A stretch of DNA of 56,226 bases, taken from positions 216,769 to 272,994 of the forward strand of contig NZ_LMIJ01000046.1 of the NCBI RefSeq assembly GCF_001428665.1, written 5' to 3'. This DNA comes from Acidovorax sp. Root219 (lineage in GTDB: Bacteria > Pseudomonadota > Gammaproteobacteria > Burkholderiales > Burkholderiaceae_C). Position 1 is the stretch's first letter; each line of letters begins with the position of its first letter. A model generated the notes under the pieces. That model searched no databases. It saw only the letters and a list, made by a program, of their open reading frames with translations, and had not been told where the DNA came from. Positions 1-8,468 of this stretch are shown here, in pieces. The position numbers were made by a program, and so were the translations under genes.

Positions 1-1
1 C

Positions 2-295
2 CACCACCTGTACCCCGAAGGCGACGTGCGCGCGCGGCTGCTGCTGGCGCGCATCCTGCCCCTGCGGCCCACATGGGCGCCCTGGATCAGCGAAGCCCAG
101 GCCCTGGTGGGCCAGCCCCCGTCGCTGGACTTTGCGCTGGTGGCCGCGCGCCGCCACCTGGCCCTGCCGCAGGGCGCCGCCTACGGGCTGTTTGCCCTGG
201 GCCGATCCCTGGGCTGGATCGCGCATGCGCTGGAGCAGCGCAGCAGCGACGGCCTGATACGCCCTCGGGCTGCCTACACGGGCCCACGGCCCTGA
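2..295 (+). CDS. Citrate synthase family protein, C-terminal fragment
   Basis: The reading frame is open from the left edge of the window and stops at TGA 293-295, so only the last 97 codons are present. The visible part begins HHLYPEGDVRARLLL, which matches the G-H-P-L-Y-P-x-G-D-P-R-A turn around the active-site histidine of citrate and methylcitrate synthases. Near the end GLFALGRSLGWIAHALEQ is the usual C-terminal helix carrying the citrate-binding arginine. The canonical D-P-R is D-V-R here. Most of the protein lies outside the window, so citrate synthase, methylcitrate synthase and a citrate-synthase-like regulator with an N-terminal helix-turn-helix cannot be told apart. Family membership is likely; substrate is unknown. 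Confidence 0.6.
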   Translation, partial: HHLYPEGDVRARLLLARILPLRPTWAPWISEAQALVGQPPSLDFALVAARRHLALPQGAAYGLFALGRSLGWIAHALEQRSSDGLIRPRAAYTGPRP

Positions 296-297
296 GT

Positions 298-325
298 TTG
301 GAAGTTTTGGCGCTCGGGTTATAAT
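298..325 (+). promoter_or_regulatory. Sigma70-type promoter for rpmE2
   Basis: A perfect TATAAT at 320-325 lies 16 bases downstream of TTGGAA at 298-303, a fair -35 match. It is the only consensus -10 in the gap before rpmE2 and gives a leader of about 85 bases. The promoter overlaps nothing but the stop region of the upstream gene. Confidence 0.65.
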
Positions 326-419
326 GGAGGGCTTTTTCTGCGGAAAGTACGCTGGATGCTCCACGGCGCAAAGGTTGCTCCGGGTCCAGCACGGCTCCCG
401 CACTTGACAAGGATTGATC

Positions 420-704
420 ATGAAAGAAGGCATTCACCCCAACTACCGCGAAGTTCTGTTCGTGGACCTGTCCAACGGTTTCAAGTTCGTCACCCGCTCG
501 TGCGTGAACACCAAGGAAATGGGCAAGACCGAAGACGGCCGTGAGCTGCCCCTGTTCAAGCTCGACACCTCCAGCGAATCGCACCCCTTCTACACGGGCA
601 CGCAAAAGTCCGTGGACAACATGGGCGGCCGCGTGGAACGTTTCCGCAACCGTTTCGGCAAGACCACGTCGACGACCGCTGCGCCTGCTGCTGCCGACAA
701 GTAA
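420..704 (+). CDS. rpmE2: 50S ribosomal protein L31 type B
   Basis: The 94-residue product is a component of the large ribosomal subunit. It begins MKEGIHPNYREVLFVDLS and contains the conserved stretch ESHPFYTGTQKSVDNMGGRVERF, typical of type B (zinc-free) L31. It lacks the CxxC pairs of the zinc-binding type A form and has a single cysteine (SCVN). The ATG at 420 is preceded by AAGGA six bases upstream, which fixes the start; a TTG two codons earlier is not needed. The C-terminus carries a short T/A-rich tail after the family domain. A consensus promoter precedes it and a strong terminator follows, so it is probably transcribed alone. Confidence 0.95.
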   Translation: MKEGIHPNYREVLFVDLSNGFKFVTRSCVNTKEMGKTEDGRELPLFKLDTSSESHPFYTGTQKSVDNMGGRVERFRNRFGKTTSTTAAPAAADK

Positions 705-725
705 TCTGCACGCAATGCGCCAAGA

Positions 726-755
726 GGCAGCCCGGGCAACCGTGCTGCCTTTTTT
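726..755 (+). terminator. Rho-independent terminator of rpmE2
   Basis: GGCAGC at 726-731 pairs with GCTGCC at 744-749 and is followed directly by six T residues (750-755), 21 bases after the rpmE2 stop codon. Confidence 0.85.
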
Positions 756-877
756 CTTGGGCGCGCCGTGCCCTGTGACCGGGGTTACCAGATTTACCCT
801 GACCACCACAGCCTGCTGACGGAACCCGGGCGCTTATCCCTTATTCTTGGCGGCTCCCCAAAGCCACTGACCACCGC

Positions 878-2587
878 GTGAACCCACCGACCCCAGCCAT
901 CGTTACCCAGAATGCCGTGCGGCCACTGCCGCGCTGGGCCCTGATGCTGCTGTGCATTGCCTACGTGGTCCCCGGCTTCGTCGGGCGCGCGCCCTGGAAG
1001 AGCGCCGACATTACCGCCTACGGCTACATGCTGGAGCTGGCGCAAGGGCGCACCGACTGGCTCAACCCGCTGCTGGGCGGCATGGCGCCCGAAACCGAAG
1101 GCCTGCTGCCCTACTGGATCGGGGCGCTGGCCATCCAGTGGGCGCCGTCCTGGCTGTCGCCCGAGATGGCAGTTCGCCTTCCGTTTGCCGCCCTGCTGGC
1201 GCTCACGCTCATGGCCACCTGGTATGGCGTGTACTACCTGGCGCGCAGCCCGGGTGCCCAGCCCGTGGCCTTTGCCTTCGGCGGCGAGGCCCCCCCGCTC
1301 GACTACGCGCGTGCCATTGCCGATGGCGCCCTGCTCGCCCTGATCGCCTGCCTGGGCCTGGCCCAGCTCTCGCACGAGGTGACCAGCTACCTGGTGCAGC
1401 TCAGTTGCACCTCCTTCCTGTTCTTCGCCTTTGCTGCGCTGCCCTACCACGCCGGCAAGGCGCTGGGCGCCATGCTGGTGGGCGCCTTCGGCCTCACGCT
1501 CGCCGGGGCACCCGCGCTCACGGTGCTGTTGGGTGCCAGCGGCGTGCTGCTGGCCTTGCGTCTGCCCGACAAGGACGAGCACCAGTGCAAGTCCTGGGCG
1601 GTGGCCACGGCGCTGGTCATCGTGGCAGCCGCCGCGCTGGCCTGGCAGCTCGACCTGTGGCGCTGGCGCATCGTGGGCACCGAGGAAGGCGGCAAGGAAT
1701 GGGCGAGCCTGGCCCGGTTGCTGGTCTGGTTCGGCTGGCCCGCCTGGCCCCTGGCGCTGTGGACACTGTGGCGCTGGCGCAAGCAGATCGCCAGCCGCCA
1801 GTGGCACCGCCACCTGCTGCTGCCGCTGTGGTTCACGGCCATCTCCATCGGCGCCACCATCACCACCCAGCCGGCCGACCGTGCGCTGCTGCTGGGCCTG
1901 CCCGCACTGGCGGCACTGGCGGCCTTCGCCCTGCCCACGCTCAGCCGCAGCATGGGAGCGCTGATCGACTGGTTCACGCTGCTGTTCTTCAGCGTCTCGG
2001 CGCTGGCCATCTGGGTGATCTGGATCGCCATGCAGACCGGCGTGCCCGCCAAGCCGGCCGCCAACGTGGCCAAGCTGGCGCCCGGCTTCGTGCCCGAGTT
2101 TTCGCTGCTGGCCCTGGTGGTGGCGCTCGCGGCCTCGGTGGGCTGGTGCGCGCTGGTGTGGTGGCGCGCCTCGCGCAACCGTGCCCCGATCTGGAAGAGC
2201 CTGGTGCTGCCCGCCAGCGGCGCCGCGCTGAGTTGGCTGCTGCTCATGAGCCTGTGGCTGCCGCTCCTGGACTTCGCGCGCAGCTACGTGCCGCAGATGC
2301 GCGCCATCAACGCCGTCGTGGGCGAGAACCCGGGCTGCGTGCAGACCGTGGGCCTGAGCCGCGCCCAGGTGGCCGCCCTGCAGTACCACGCCGGCTTCAC
2401 GCTGCGCCCTGCCAGCCTGTCGGTGAGCGGCTGCGAGTGGCTGGTCTCGGACATCGCCTCCTGGCCCGCACCCGCATCCACGGTGGACGGGCTGCAGTGG
2501 GAACGCGTGGCCACGGTGGTGCGCCCCACCGACAAGACCGATTTCCTGCTCGTGTTCCGGCGCATCGAAACCGAAACCAAAAACTGA
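878..2587 (+). CDS. ArnT/PMT-like polytopic membrane protein (putative GT-C glycosyltransferase)
   Basis: The 569-residue protein has many hydrophobic segments (roughly ten or more) in its first 470 residues and a soluble C-terminal part of about 100 residues. After the first membrane segment it carries GRAPWKSADITAYGYMLELAQG, which resembles the first extracytoplasmic loop of GT-C lipid-linked sugar transferases (ArnT, GT39), where an acidic residue binds the donor. The usual D-E pair is not obvious; only a single aspartate (SAD) is seen. The start is GTG 878; no strong ribosome-binding site is visible. The stop TGA overlaps the ATG of the MATE gene by one base, so the two are translationally coupled. 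Function on lipid A or another glycan is inferred only from architecture. Confidence 0.6.
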   Translation: MNPPTPAIVTQNAVRPLPRWALMLLCIAYVVPGFVGRAPWKSADITAYGYMLELAQGRTDWLNPLLGGMAPETEGLLPYWIGALAIQWAPSWLSPEMAVRLPFAALLALTLMATWYGVYYLARSPGAQPVAFAFGGEAPPLDYARAIADGALLALIACLGLAQLSHEVTSYLVQLSCTSFLFFAFAALPYHAGKALGAMLVGAFGLTLAGAPALTVLLGASGVLLALRLPDKDEHQCKSWAVATALVIVAAAALAWQLDLWRWRIVGTEEGGKEWASLARLLVWFGWPAWPLALWTLWRWRKQIASRQWHRHLLLPLWFTAISIGATITTQPADRALLLGLPALAALAAFALPTLSRSMGALIDWFTLLFFSVSALAIWVIWIAMQTGVPAKPAANVAKLAPGFVPEFSLLALVVALAASVGWCALVWWRASRNRAPIWKSLVLPASGAALSWLLLMSLWLPLLDFARSYVPQMRAINAVVGENPGCVQTVGLSRAQVAALQYHAGFTLRPASLSVSGCEWLVSDIASWPAPASTVDGLQWERVATVVRPTDKTDFLLVFRRIETETKN

Positions 2588-3951
2588 TGAGCGAGCTGTC
2601 GACCATTTCCCGCCACGCCGTGACGGTGCTGGCCGGGCAACTGGCGGTGATGGCCTTCGGCGTGGCCGACACCATCGTCGCGGGCCGCTACAGCGAAGCA
2701 TCTCTGGCCGCGCTGTCGGTGGGCTCGGCCATCTTCATCAGTGTCTACGTGGCGCTGATCGGAGTGCTCAGCGCCCTGCTGCCGGTATGGGCCGAGCAGC
2801 GCGGCGCAGGGCACCAGCGGCAGCTGGGCGCCTCGCTGCGCCAGTCGCTGTACCTGTGTGCCGTGGCCAGCGCCCTGGGCATGGCGGTGCTGCTCTCGCC
2901 CGGCGCCGTGCTGCGCTGGACCGAGGTGCCAGATGCGCTGCGCAGCGAGGTCGAAAACTACCTGGCCGTGCTCGCGCTGGCACTGCCGCCAGCCCTGCTG
3001 TTTCGCGTCTACAGCACGCTCAACCAGGCCCTCGGGCGCCCGCAGCTGGTCACCTGGCTGCAGGTGGGCTCGCTGTTCATCAAGGTGCCGCTGTCCATCT
3101 GGTTCACCTTTGGCGGCGCGGGCCTGCCCGCGCAGGGCGCCGTGGGCTGCGCCTGGGCCACGCTGGTGGTCAACTGCAGCATGCTCGCGCTGGCGATGTG
3201 GCTGCTGCGCACGCAGTCGTTGTATGAGCCGCTGGCCATCTGGAAGCCGCTGGAGCGCCCTCACTGGCCCACCATCGCAGGCTTTGCGCGCCTGGGTGTG
3301 CCGGCCGGCCTGGCGGTGATGGTGGAGGTGACCTCGTTCACGCTGATGGCCCTGTTCATCGCGCGCCAGGGCACGATTGCCTCGGCCGCGCACCAGATCG
3401 CGTCCAACCTCGCAGCCGTGCTGTACATGGTGCCGCTGTCGCTGTCCATTGCCACCAGTGCGCGCGTGAGCTACTGGCTGGGCGCAGGCGAGCCGCAGCG
3501 CGCACGCCAGGTGGCACTGCTGGGCGTGCGCCTGGCCTGCGCCATCGGCCTGGGCCTGGCGGCGCTGATGTTCCTGGCGCGCAACCACCTGGGTGCGCTG
3601 TACTCATCGAACGCACTGGTGGTGGCGGTGACGGGCGGGCTGCTGGCCTGGGTGGCGGCCTACCATGTGGCCGACGCGCTGCAGACCCTGTGCGTGTTCG
3701 TGCTGCGCTGCTACCGCATCACGGTGGCGCCGCTGGTGGTGTACTGCACGCTGCTGTGGGGCGCCGGCCTGGGCGGCGGCTACCTGCTGGCCTACCAGGG
3801 CCTGGGGCCCTGGGGCGCGGTGGCCACACCGGCCACCTTCTGGGCCGCCAGCGCCGCAGCCCTGGTCGTGACGGCCGCCTTGTTCGCAGCCATGCTCTGG
3901 CGCGCGATCAGGCTGCCAGCGCCTGCGGCACTGGCGCGCGCAGCCGGCTGA
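2587..3951 (+). CDS. MATE family efflux transporter
   Basis: The 454-residue protein is hydrophobic throughout, with about 12 predicted membrane segments in two related halves, as in NorM-type exporters that use Na+ or H+ gradients to expel drugs or metabolites. Typical features are FGVADTIVAGRYS in helix 1-2 and FARLGVPAGLAVMVEV at the start of the second half. The ATG at 2587 overlaps the TGA of the preceding gene (TGATG), so the pair forms an operon. The reading frame remains open far upstream, but those codons are a shadow of the preceding gene. The 3' end overlaps the end of phoR on the other strand by 44 bases. Substrate cannot be predicted. Confidence 0.88.
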   Translation: MSELSTISRHAVTVLAGQLAVMAFGVADTIVAGRYSEASLAALSVGSAIFISVYVALIGVLSALLPVWAEQRGAGHQRQLGASLRQSLYLCAVASALGMAVLLSPGAVLRWTEVPDALRSEVENYLAVLALALPPALLFRVYSTLNQALGRPQLVTWLQVGSLFIKVPLSIWFTFGGAGLPAQGAVGCAWATLVVNCSMLALAMWLLRTQSLYEPLAIWKPLERPHWPTIAGFARLGVPAGLAVMVEVTSFTLMALFIARQGTIASAAHQIASNLAAVLYMVPLSLSIATSARVSYWLGAGEPQRARQVALLGVRLACAIGLGLAALMFLARNHLGALYSSNALVVAVTGGLLAWVAAYHVADALQTLCVFVLRCYRITVAPLVVYCTLLWGAGLGGGYLLAYQGLGPWGAVATPATFWAASAAALVVTAALFAAMLWRAIRLPAPAALARAAG

Positions 3952-5260
3952 CCGGAAAGGTGACGCAGAAGGTCGAGCCCTTGCCCAGGGTGCTCTGGAT
4001 GCTGAGCGTGGCGCCATGGCGCTGCAGCACATGCTTGACGATGGCCAGGCCCAGGCCCGTGCCACCGGTTTCGCGCGAGCGGCTGCGGTCCACCCGGTAA
4101 AAGCGCTCGGTCAGCCGCGGAATGTGCTCGGGCGCGATGCCCGGGCCCGTGTCCTTGACCGAGAACGCGGCCGAGCCATCGTCCTTGCGCACCCAGCTCA
4201 CCGTGATCGTGCCGCCTGCAGGCGTGTAGCGCACGGCGTTGTTGATGATGTTGGACAGCGCGCTCTGCAGTTCCGCCGGCACACCGGCAATGTCCCCCTG
4301 GGCCCGCAGCTCCTGCGCCGATGGAAAGATGAGCGTGTGGTGGCGCTGCTGGGTCTGCGTGAGCAGGGCCGACAGGGCACGGCTTTCCTCCTCGCAGCGC
4401 TGCACCAGGCCCTGCACGGGCATCCACTCGGCCATGCCGGGCGGCGGGCTGCCCTCCAGGCGCGACAGCGTGAGCAGGTCCTGCACCACGCTCTGCATGC
4501 GTGCAGCCTGCTGGGACATCATGCCCAGATAACGGGCGCGCTCGTCCTGCGCCAGCGGCAGGGTCTGCAGCGTCTCGACGAAGCCCATGAGCACCGTGAG
4601 CGGCGTGCGGATCTCGTGCGAGACGTTGGCCACGAAGTCACGGCGCATGGCCTCGGCCTGCTCCAGCGCCGTCACATCGCGCGACAGCAGCAGCGTGCGG
4701 CCGTCGCCATAGGGGTGCAACTGAACCGAGATGCGCACCGGGCGCGACGAGGTGCTGAAACGCCCTTCCAGCACCACATCGTGCGTGAAATCCTGGGTGG
4801 TGTAGTAGGCCGTGAAATCGGGGTCGCGCACCAGATTGCCGATCGACTGCATGACATCGCGCTGCGCGTCGAAGCCGAACTGGCTGGCCGCCATCTGGTT
4901 GCACCACTCGATGTGGCCCTGCGCATCCAGCAGCACCACGCCGTTGGGCGTGGCCTGCAGCGCGGCCAGGATCTCCTGCAGGCGGTTCTGGCTGCTCTGC
5001 ACCTCCTGGGCCTGCAGGCGCAGCAGGCGCCGCGAGCGGTCGGCCGCCTCGCCCCACATGCCGCGCATGACCGGCGCGTTCGACAGGTCGCCCGTGCGCA
5101 GCCAGTGCAGCACGCGCGCGCCGCGCAGCAGGTCCCACACAAACCAGGCCCAGGCCGCTATCGCCGCTCCCAGTGCCGCCCCCCAGGGCCCACCCTGCCA
5201 CCAACCGAGTCCGCCACCGGCGATTTGCCAGAGCAGAAAATACGTGAATCGCCAGAGCAT
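3908..5260 (-). CDS. phoR: Phosphate regulon sensor histidine kinase PhoR
   Basis: The 450-residue inner-membrane kinase phosphorylates PhoB when phosphate is scarce. An N-terminal hydrophobic hairpin (about residues 5-45) anchors it; a PAS domain follows (about 95-200). The H-box FVANVSHEIRTPLTVLMGF places the phosphoacceptor at His215. The ATPase lid has the N-box SNIINNAVRYT (336-346), G1 DTGPGI (370-375) and G2 GGTGLGLAIVKH (399-410). Length fits PhoR (E. coli 431). It is the last gene of the pst-pho operon, 58 bases after phoB. Its final 15 codons overlap the end of the convergent MATE gene, which is unusual for an essential signalling gene end. Confidence 0.95.
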   Translation of the reverse strand: MLWRFTYFLLWQIAGGGLGWWQGGPWGAALGAAIAAWAWFVWDLLRGARVLHWLRTGDLSNAPVMRGMWGEAADRSRRLLRLQAQEVQSSQNRLQEILAALQATPNGVVLLDAQGHIEWCNQMAASQFGFDAQRDVMQSIGNLVRDPDFTAYYTTQDFTHDVVLEGRFSTSSRPVRISVQLHPYGDGRTLLLSRDVTALEQAEAMRRDFVANVSHEIRTPLTVLMGFVETLQTLPLAQDERARYLGMMSQQAARMQSVVQDLLTLSRLEGSPPPGMAEWMPVQGLVQRCEEESRALSALLTQTQQRHHTLIFPSAQELRAQGDIAGVPAELQSALSNIINNAVRYTPAGGTITVSWVRKDDGSAAFSVKDTGPGIAPEHIPRLTERFYRVDRSRSRETGGTGLGLAIVKHVLQRHGATLSIQSTLGKGSTFCVTFPVSRLRAPVPQALAA

Positions 5261-5318
5261 GCGGATTGCAAAGCCTTCTCAGAAAACCGAGGGCGCCACC
5301 GTGGCGCCCTGTGACCCG

Positions 5319-6035
5319 TCAGGCTTGCAGCTGCTGCACCTGGGGTTGCGATTGCGCCGTGAGCCGGTAGCCGGCACCGCGCACCGTTTCCACCATCACC
5401 GATGCGGCGCCCAGCGCTTCGCGCAGGCGCTTGACGTGCACGTCCACTGTACGCTCTTCGATGAAGACATGGTCGCCCCAGACCTTGTCCAGCAGCTGCG
5501 AGCGGCTGTGCACGCGCTCCGCATGCTTCATGAGGTAATGCAGCAGCTTGAACTCGGTGGGGCCGACCTTGAGCTGTTGACCCTGAAACGTTACCCGGTA
5601 GGTGCCCGCGTCCAACGCCAATTCGCCGATGGTCACGCTGTCGCTGACCTGCTCGGGCGCGCGGCGGCGCAGCACGGCACGGATGCGCGCCAGCAGTTCC
5701 TGCGTGGAGAACGGCTTGGTGATGTAGTCGTCGGCACCGGCGTCCAGGCCCGCCACCTTGTCCGGCTCGTCGCCGCGGGCCGTGAGCATGAGGATGGGGA
5801 TGGGCTTGGTGCGCGCATCGGCACGCCACTTGCGCGCCAGCGACAGGCCACTCTGGCCAGGCAGCATCCAGTCGAGCAGGATGACGTCGGGCAGCACGGC
5901 ATCGAGCTCGCGCTGGGCCGACTCGCCATCTTCGGCCCAGAAGGGCTGGAATCCGTTGTGCCGCAGGTTGACCGCGATCAGCTCGGCGATCGCAGGTTCG
6001 TCTTCGACGATCAGAACACGGGGTAGCTTTCTCAT
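5319..6035 (-). CDS. phoB: Phosphate regulon response regulator PhoB
   Basis: The 238-residue OmpR-family regulator binds Pho boxes and activates transcription with sigma70. The receiver domain has acidic residues E11/D12, phosphoacceptor Asp55 (VILLDWMLPG), Thr85 and Lys107 (YITKPF). The winged-helix domain follows from about residue 130, with KLLHYLMKHAERVHSRSQLL and the recognition-helix region ERTVDVHVKRLREAL. All key residues are present. It lies 15 bases downstream of phoU and 58 bases upstream of phoR. Its predicted targets in this window are the four Pho-box sites listed separately. Confidence 0.97.
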   Translation of the reverse strand: MRKLPRVLIVEDEPAIAELIAVNLRHNGFQPFWAEDGESAQRELDAVLPDVILLDWMLPGQSGLSLARKWRADARTKPIPILMLTARGDEPDKVAGLDAGADDYITKPFSTQELLARIRAVLRRRAPEQVSDSVTIGELALDAGTYRVTFQGQQLKVGPTEFKLLHYLMKHAERVHSRSQLLDKVWGDHVFIEERTVDVHVKRLREALGAASVMVETVRGAGYRLTAQSQPQVQQLQA

Positions 6036-6050
6036 ACAGCGTTCACGGGC

Positions 6051-6752
6051 CTACAGTACGGCCGATTCGATCTCATCGAGGGCCGTGTGGCGCACGTCCT
6101 TGCCCTTGACCAGGTAGATGATGAGTTCGGCCACATTCTTCGAATGGTCGCCGATGCGCTCGATGGCCTTGGCCAGGAACAAAAGGTCCAGGCTCGGGGA
6201 GATGGTGCGGGGGTCTTCCATCATGTAGGTGACCAGCTTGCGCACGAAGCCATCGAACTCCTTGTCGATCAGGTCGTCCTCCTTGAGGATGGACACGGCC
6301 ATCGTGGTGTCCAGGCGGGCAAAGGCATCGAGCGCCTTGCGCAGCAGGCCCGAGGCCAGCTCGGCGGCCACACGCAGGTCGCTCGACGGCAGCGAGCGCG
6401 CGGCGCCGCTCTCGATGATGGAGCGCACCATGCGCGCCATCTTGTTGGCCTCGTCGCCCATGCGCTCCAGGTTGGCGGTGGCCTTGGAGAAGGCCATCAG
6501 CAGACGCAGGTCGCGTGCGGTGGGCTGTCGGCGGGCGATGATGGAGGACAGCTCGTGGTCGATCTCCACTTCCATGGCGTTCACGCGCACTTCGATGGCG
6601 GCGACCTGTTCCACGGCCTCCAGGCTGAACTGCGACAGGGCGTACACGGCCTGGCGGATCTGCGACTCCACGAGACCGCCCATTTCCATGACGCGGGCGG
6701 AGACGCTGTTGAGTTCGGAGTCGAACTGCGACGAAAGGTGCTTGTCGGGCAT
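6051..6752 (-). CDS. phoU: Phosphate signalling protein PhoU
   Basis: The 233-residue cytoplasmic protein couples PstSCAB to PhoR and keeps the Pho regulon off when phosphate is plentiful. It has two repeated three-helix bundles, each carrying the metal-binding E-x-x-x-D signature: ERMGDEANKM in the first half and ERIGDHSKNV in the second. Length and motifs match the family (E. coli 241). It starts 10 bases after pstB and ends 15 bases before phoB, so it is co-transcribed with both. Confidence 0.97.
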   Translation of the reverse strand: MPDKHLSSQFDSELNSVSARVMEMGGLVESQIRQAVYALSQFSLEAVEQVAAIEVRVNAMEVEIDHELSSIIARRQPTARDLRLLMAFSKATANLERMGDEANKMARMVRSIIESGAARSLPSSDLRVAAELASGLLRKALDAFARLDTTMAVSILKEDDLIDKEFDGFVRKLVTYMMEDPRTISPSLDLLFLAKAIERIGDHSKNVAELIIYLVKGKDVRHTALDEIESAVL

Positions 6753-6762
6753 TGCTGTCTCC

Positions 6763-7548
6763 TTAGCCGAAACGGCCGGTAATGTAGTCTTCGGTTTCCT
6801 TGCGCTGCGGCTTGAAGAACATCTGTTCCGTCTCGCCGAACTCCACCAGGTCGCCCAGGTACATGTAGGCGGTGTAGTCGCTGCAGCGCGCGGCCTGCTG
6901 CATGTTGTGGGTCACGATGACCACTGTGTAGTCGTTCTTGAGCTCGGCGATCAGCTCTTCCACCTTGGCGGTCGAGATCGGGTCCAGGGCCGAGCAGGGC
7001 TCATCGAGCAGCAGCACTTCTGGCTTGATGGCAATGCCGCGGGCAATGCACAGGCGCTGCTGCTGGCCGCCCGAAAGGCTGGAACCGCTCTGGTTGAGCT
7101 TGTCCTTGACCTCGTTCCACAATGCGGCCTTGCGCAGCGCCCATTCCACACGGTCGTCCATGTCGGTGGCGTTCAGGCTCTCGAAGAGCTTCACGCCGAA
7201 GGCGATGTTGTCGTAGATCGACATCGGGAACGGCGTGGGCTTCTGGAACACCATGCCGACCTTGGCGCGCACCAGGGCCACGTCCTGCTTGCTCTTGAGC
7301 AGGTTCTCCCCGTCCAGCACGATCTGGCCTTCGGCGCGTTGCTCGGGGTACAGCTCGAACATGCGGTTGAAGGTACGCAGCAGCGTGGATTTGCCACAGC
7401 CCGAGGGACCGATGAAGGCCGTGACCTTGTTCTCGGGGATGTCGAGGTTGATAGCCTTCAGGGCATGGAACTTGCCGTAGTAGAAGTTCAGGTCGCGCAC
7501 CGTGATCTTGGACTTGTTGGGCGCGTCGTTCTTGAGAATAGCGGACAT
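6763..7548 (-). CDS. pstB: Phosphate ABC transporter ATP-binding protein PstB
   Basis: The 261-residue ATPase powers high-affinity phosphate uptake through PstA and PstC. Walker A is GPSGCGKST (47-55), the ABC signature LSGGQQQR (158-165), Walker B VLLLDEP (178-184), and the switch histidine is in IVTHNMQQA. The stretch PTPFPMSIYDNIAFG is typical of PstB. Length equals the family norm (about 257). It sits between pstA and phoU in the operon. Confidence 0.98.
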   Translation of the reverse strand: MSAILKNDAPNKSKITVRDLNFYYGKFHALKAINLDIPENKVTAFIGPSGCGKSTLLRTFNRMFELYPEQRAEGQIVLDGENLLKSKQDVALVRAKVGMVFQKPTPFPMSIYDNIAFGVKLFESLNATDMDDRVEWALRKAALWNEVKDKLNQSGSSLSGGQQQRLCIARGIAIKPEVLLLDEPCSALDPISTAKVEELIAELKNDYTVVIVTHNMQQAARCSDYTAYMYLGDLVEFGETEQMFFKPQRKETEDYITGRFG

Positions 7549-7574
7549 GAGGGTGTCTTTCTTGCTGCTGGGGC

Positions 7575-8468
7575 TTACTTTTGGCGGGTCAGGACCCGCG
7601 CCAGGATGTTCAGGCCGAGAACTGCGACGGTGATCAGGAAGACGCCGGCCCAGGCCAGTTGCTGCCAGTTCTCGTAGGGGCTCATGGCGAACTTGAAGAT
7701 GGTCACCGGCAGGCTGGCCATGGGCTTGGCCAGGTCGCCGTTCCAGAACTGGTTGTTCAGCGCAGTGAACAGCAGCGGAGCGGTTTCACCGGCGATGCGG
7801 GCCACGGCCAGCAGCACACCGGTGATCACACCGGCGCGGGCAGCGCGCAGCGTCACCATCAGGATCACCTTCCACTTGGGCGTGCCCAGGGCGTAGGCGG
7901 CCTCGCGCAGGCTGGCAGGCACCAGGATGAGCATGTTCTCGGTGGTGCGGATGACCACCGGTATCACGATCAGCGCCAGCGCCAGGATGCCGGCATAGGC
8001 CGAAAAGCTCTTGAAGCGCGCCACCACCACGGCATACACGAACAGGCCGATGACGATGCTGGGCGCCGACAGCAGGATGTCGTTGACGAAGCGCGTGACC
8101 GAAGCCAGCAGGCTCTTGGTCTCGTACTCGGCCAGGTAGATGCCGGCCATGATGCCGATGGGCGTACCCACGAAGGTGGCCAGCAGCACCATCACGAACG
8201 AGCCGTAGATGGCATTGGAAATGCCGCCCGCTTCGTTCGGCGGTGGCGTCATCTGGGTGAACAGGGCGATGTTCAAGCCCCCCACGCCCAGGCGCACGGT
8301 TTCCCACAGAATCCAGACCAGCCAGAACACGCCGAACGCCATGGCGGCGAGCGACAGGACGAGCGCGATCTGGTTGACGCGCTTGCGGCTGTTGTAGCGC
8401 GCTTGGCGCTGCTGGTCGAGCTCGGCCGCCGAGATCAGGCGCTGCGAGGTGCTGGTGCTGGTGCTCAT
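7575..8468 (-). CDS. pstA: Phosphate ABC transporter permease PstA
   Basis: The 297-residue inner-membrane permease has about six membrane segments. The EAA-type loop that contacts PstB is visible as PASLREAAYALGTPKWKVILMVTLRAA. Its ATG overlaps the TGA of pstC by four bases (ATGA), giving translational coupling that keeps the two permease subunits equal. pstB follows after 26 bases. The first 25 residues are Ser/Thr/Gln-rich and variable, as often in this family. Confidence 0.97.
   Translation of the reverse strand: MSTSTSTSQRLISAAELDQQRQARYNSRKRVNQIALVLSLAAMAFGVFWLVWILWETVRLGVGGLNIALFTQMTPPPNEAGGISNAIYGSFVMVLLATFVGTPIGIMAGIYLAEYETKSLLASVTRFVNDILLSAPSIVIGLFVYAVVVARFKSFSAYAGILALALIVIPVVIRTTENMLILVPASLREAAYALGTPKWKVILMVTLRAARAGVITGVLLAVARIAGETAPLLFTALNNQFWNGDLAKPMASLPVTIFKFAMSPYENWQQLAWAGVFLITVAVLGLNILARVLTRQK

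Noticed and set aside
952..2586. The MATE frame stays open for about 545 codons upstream, which could suggest a 999-residue fusion
   Set aside because: The upstream translation is Arg/Ala/Gly-rich without any domain and overlaps a well-formed membrane protein gene in another frame. The MATE domain begins at ATG 2587 coupled to the previous stop.
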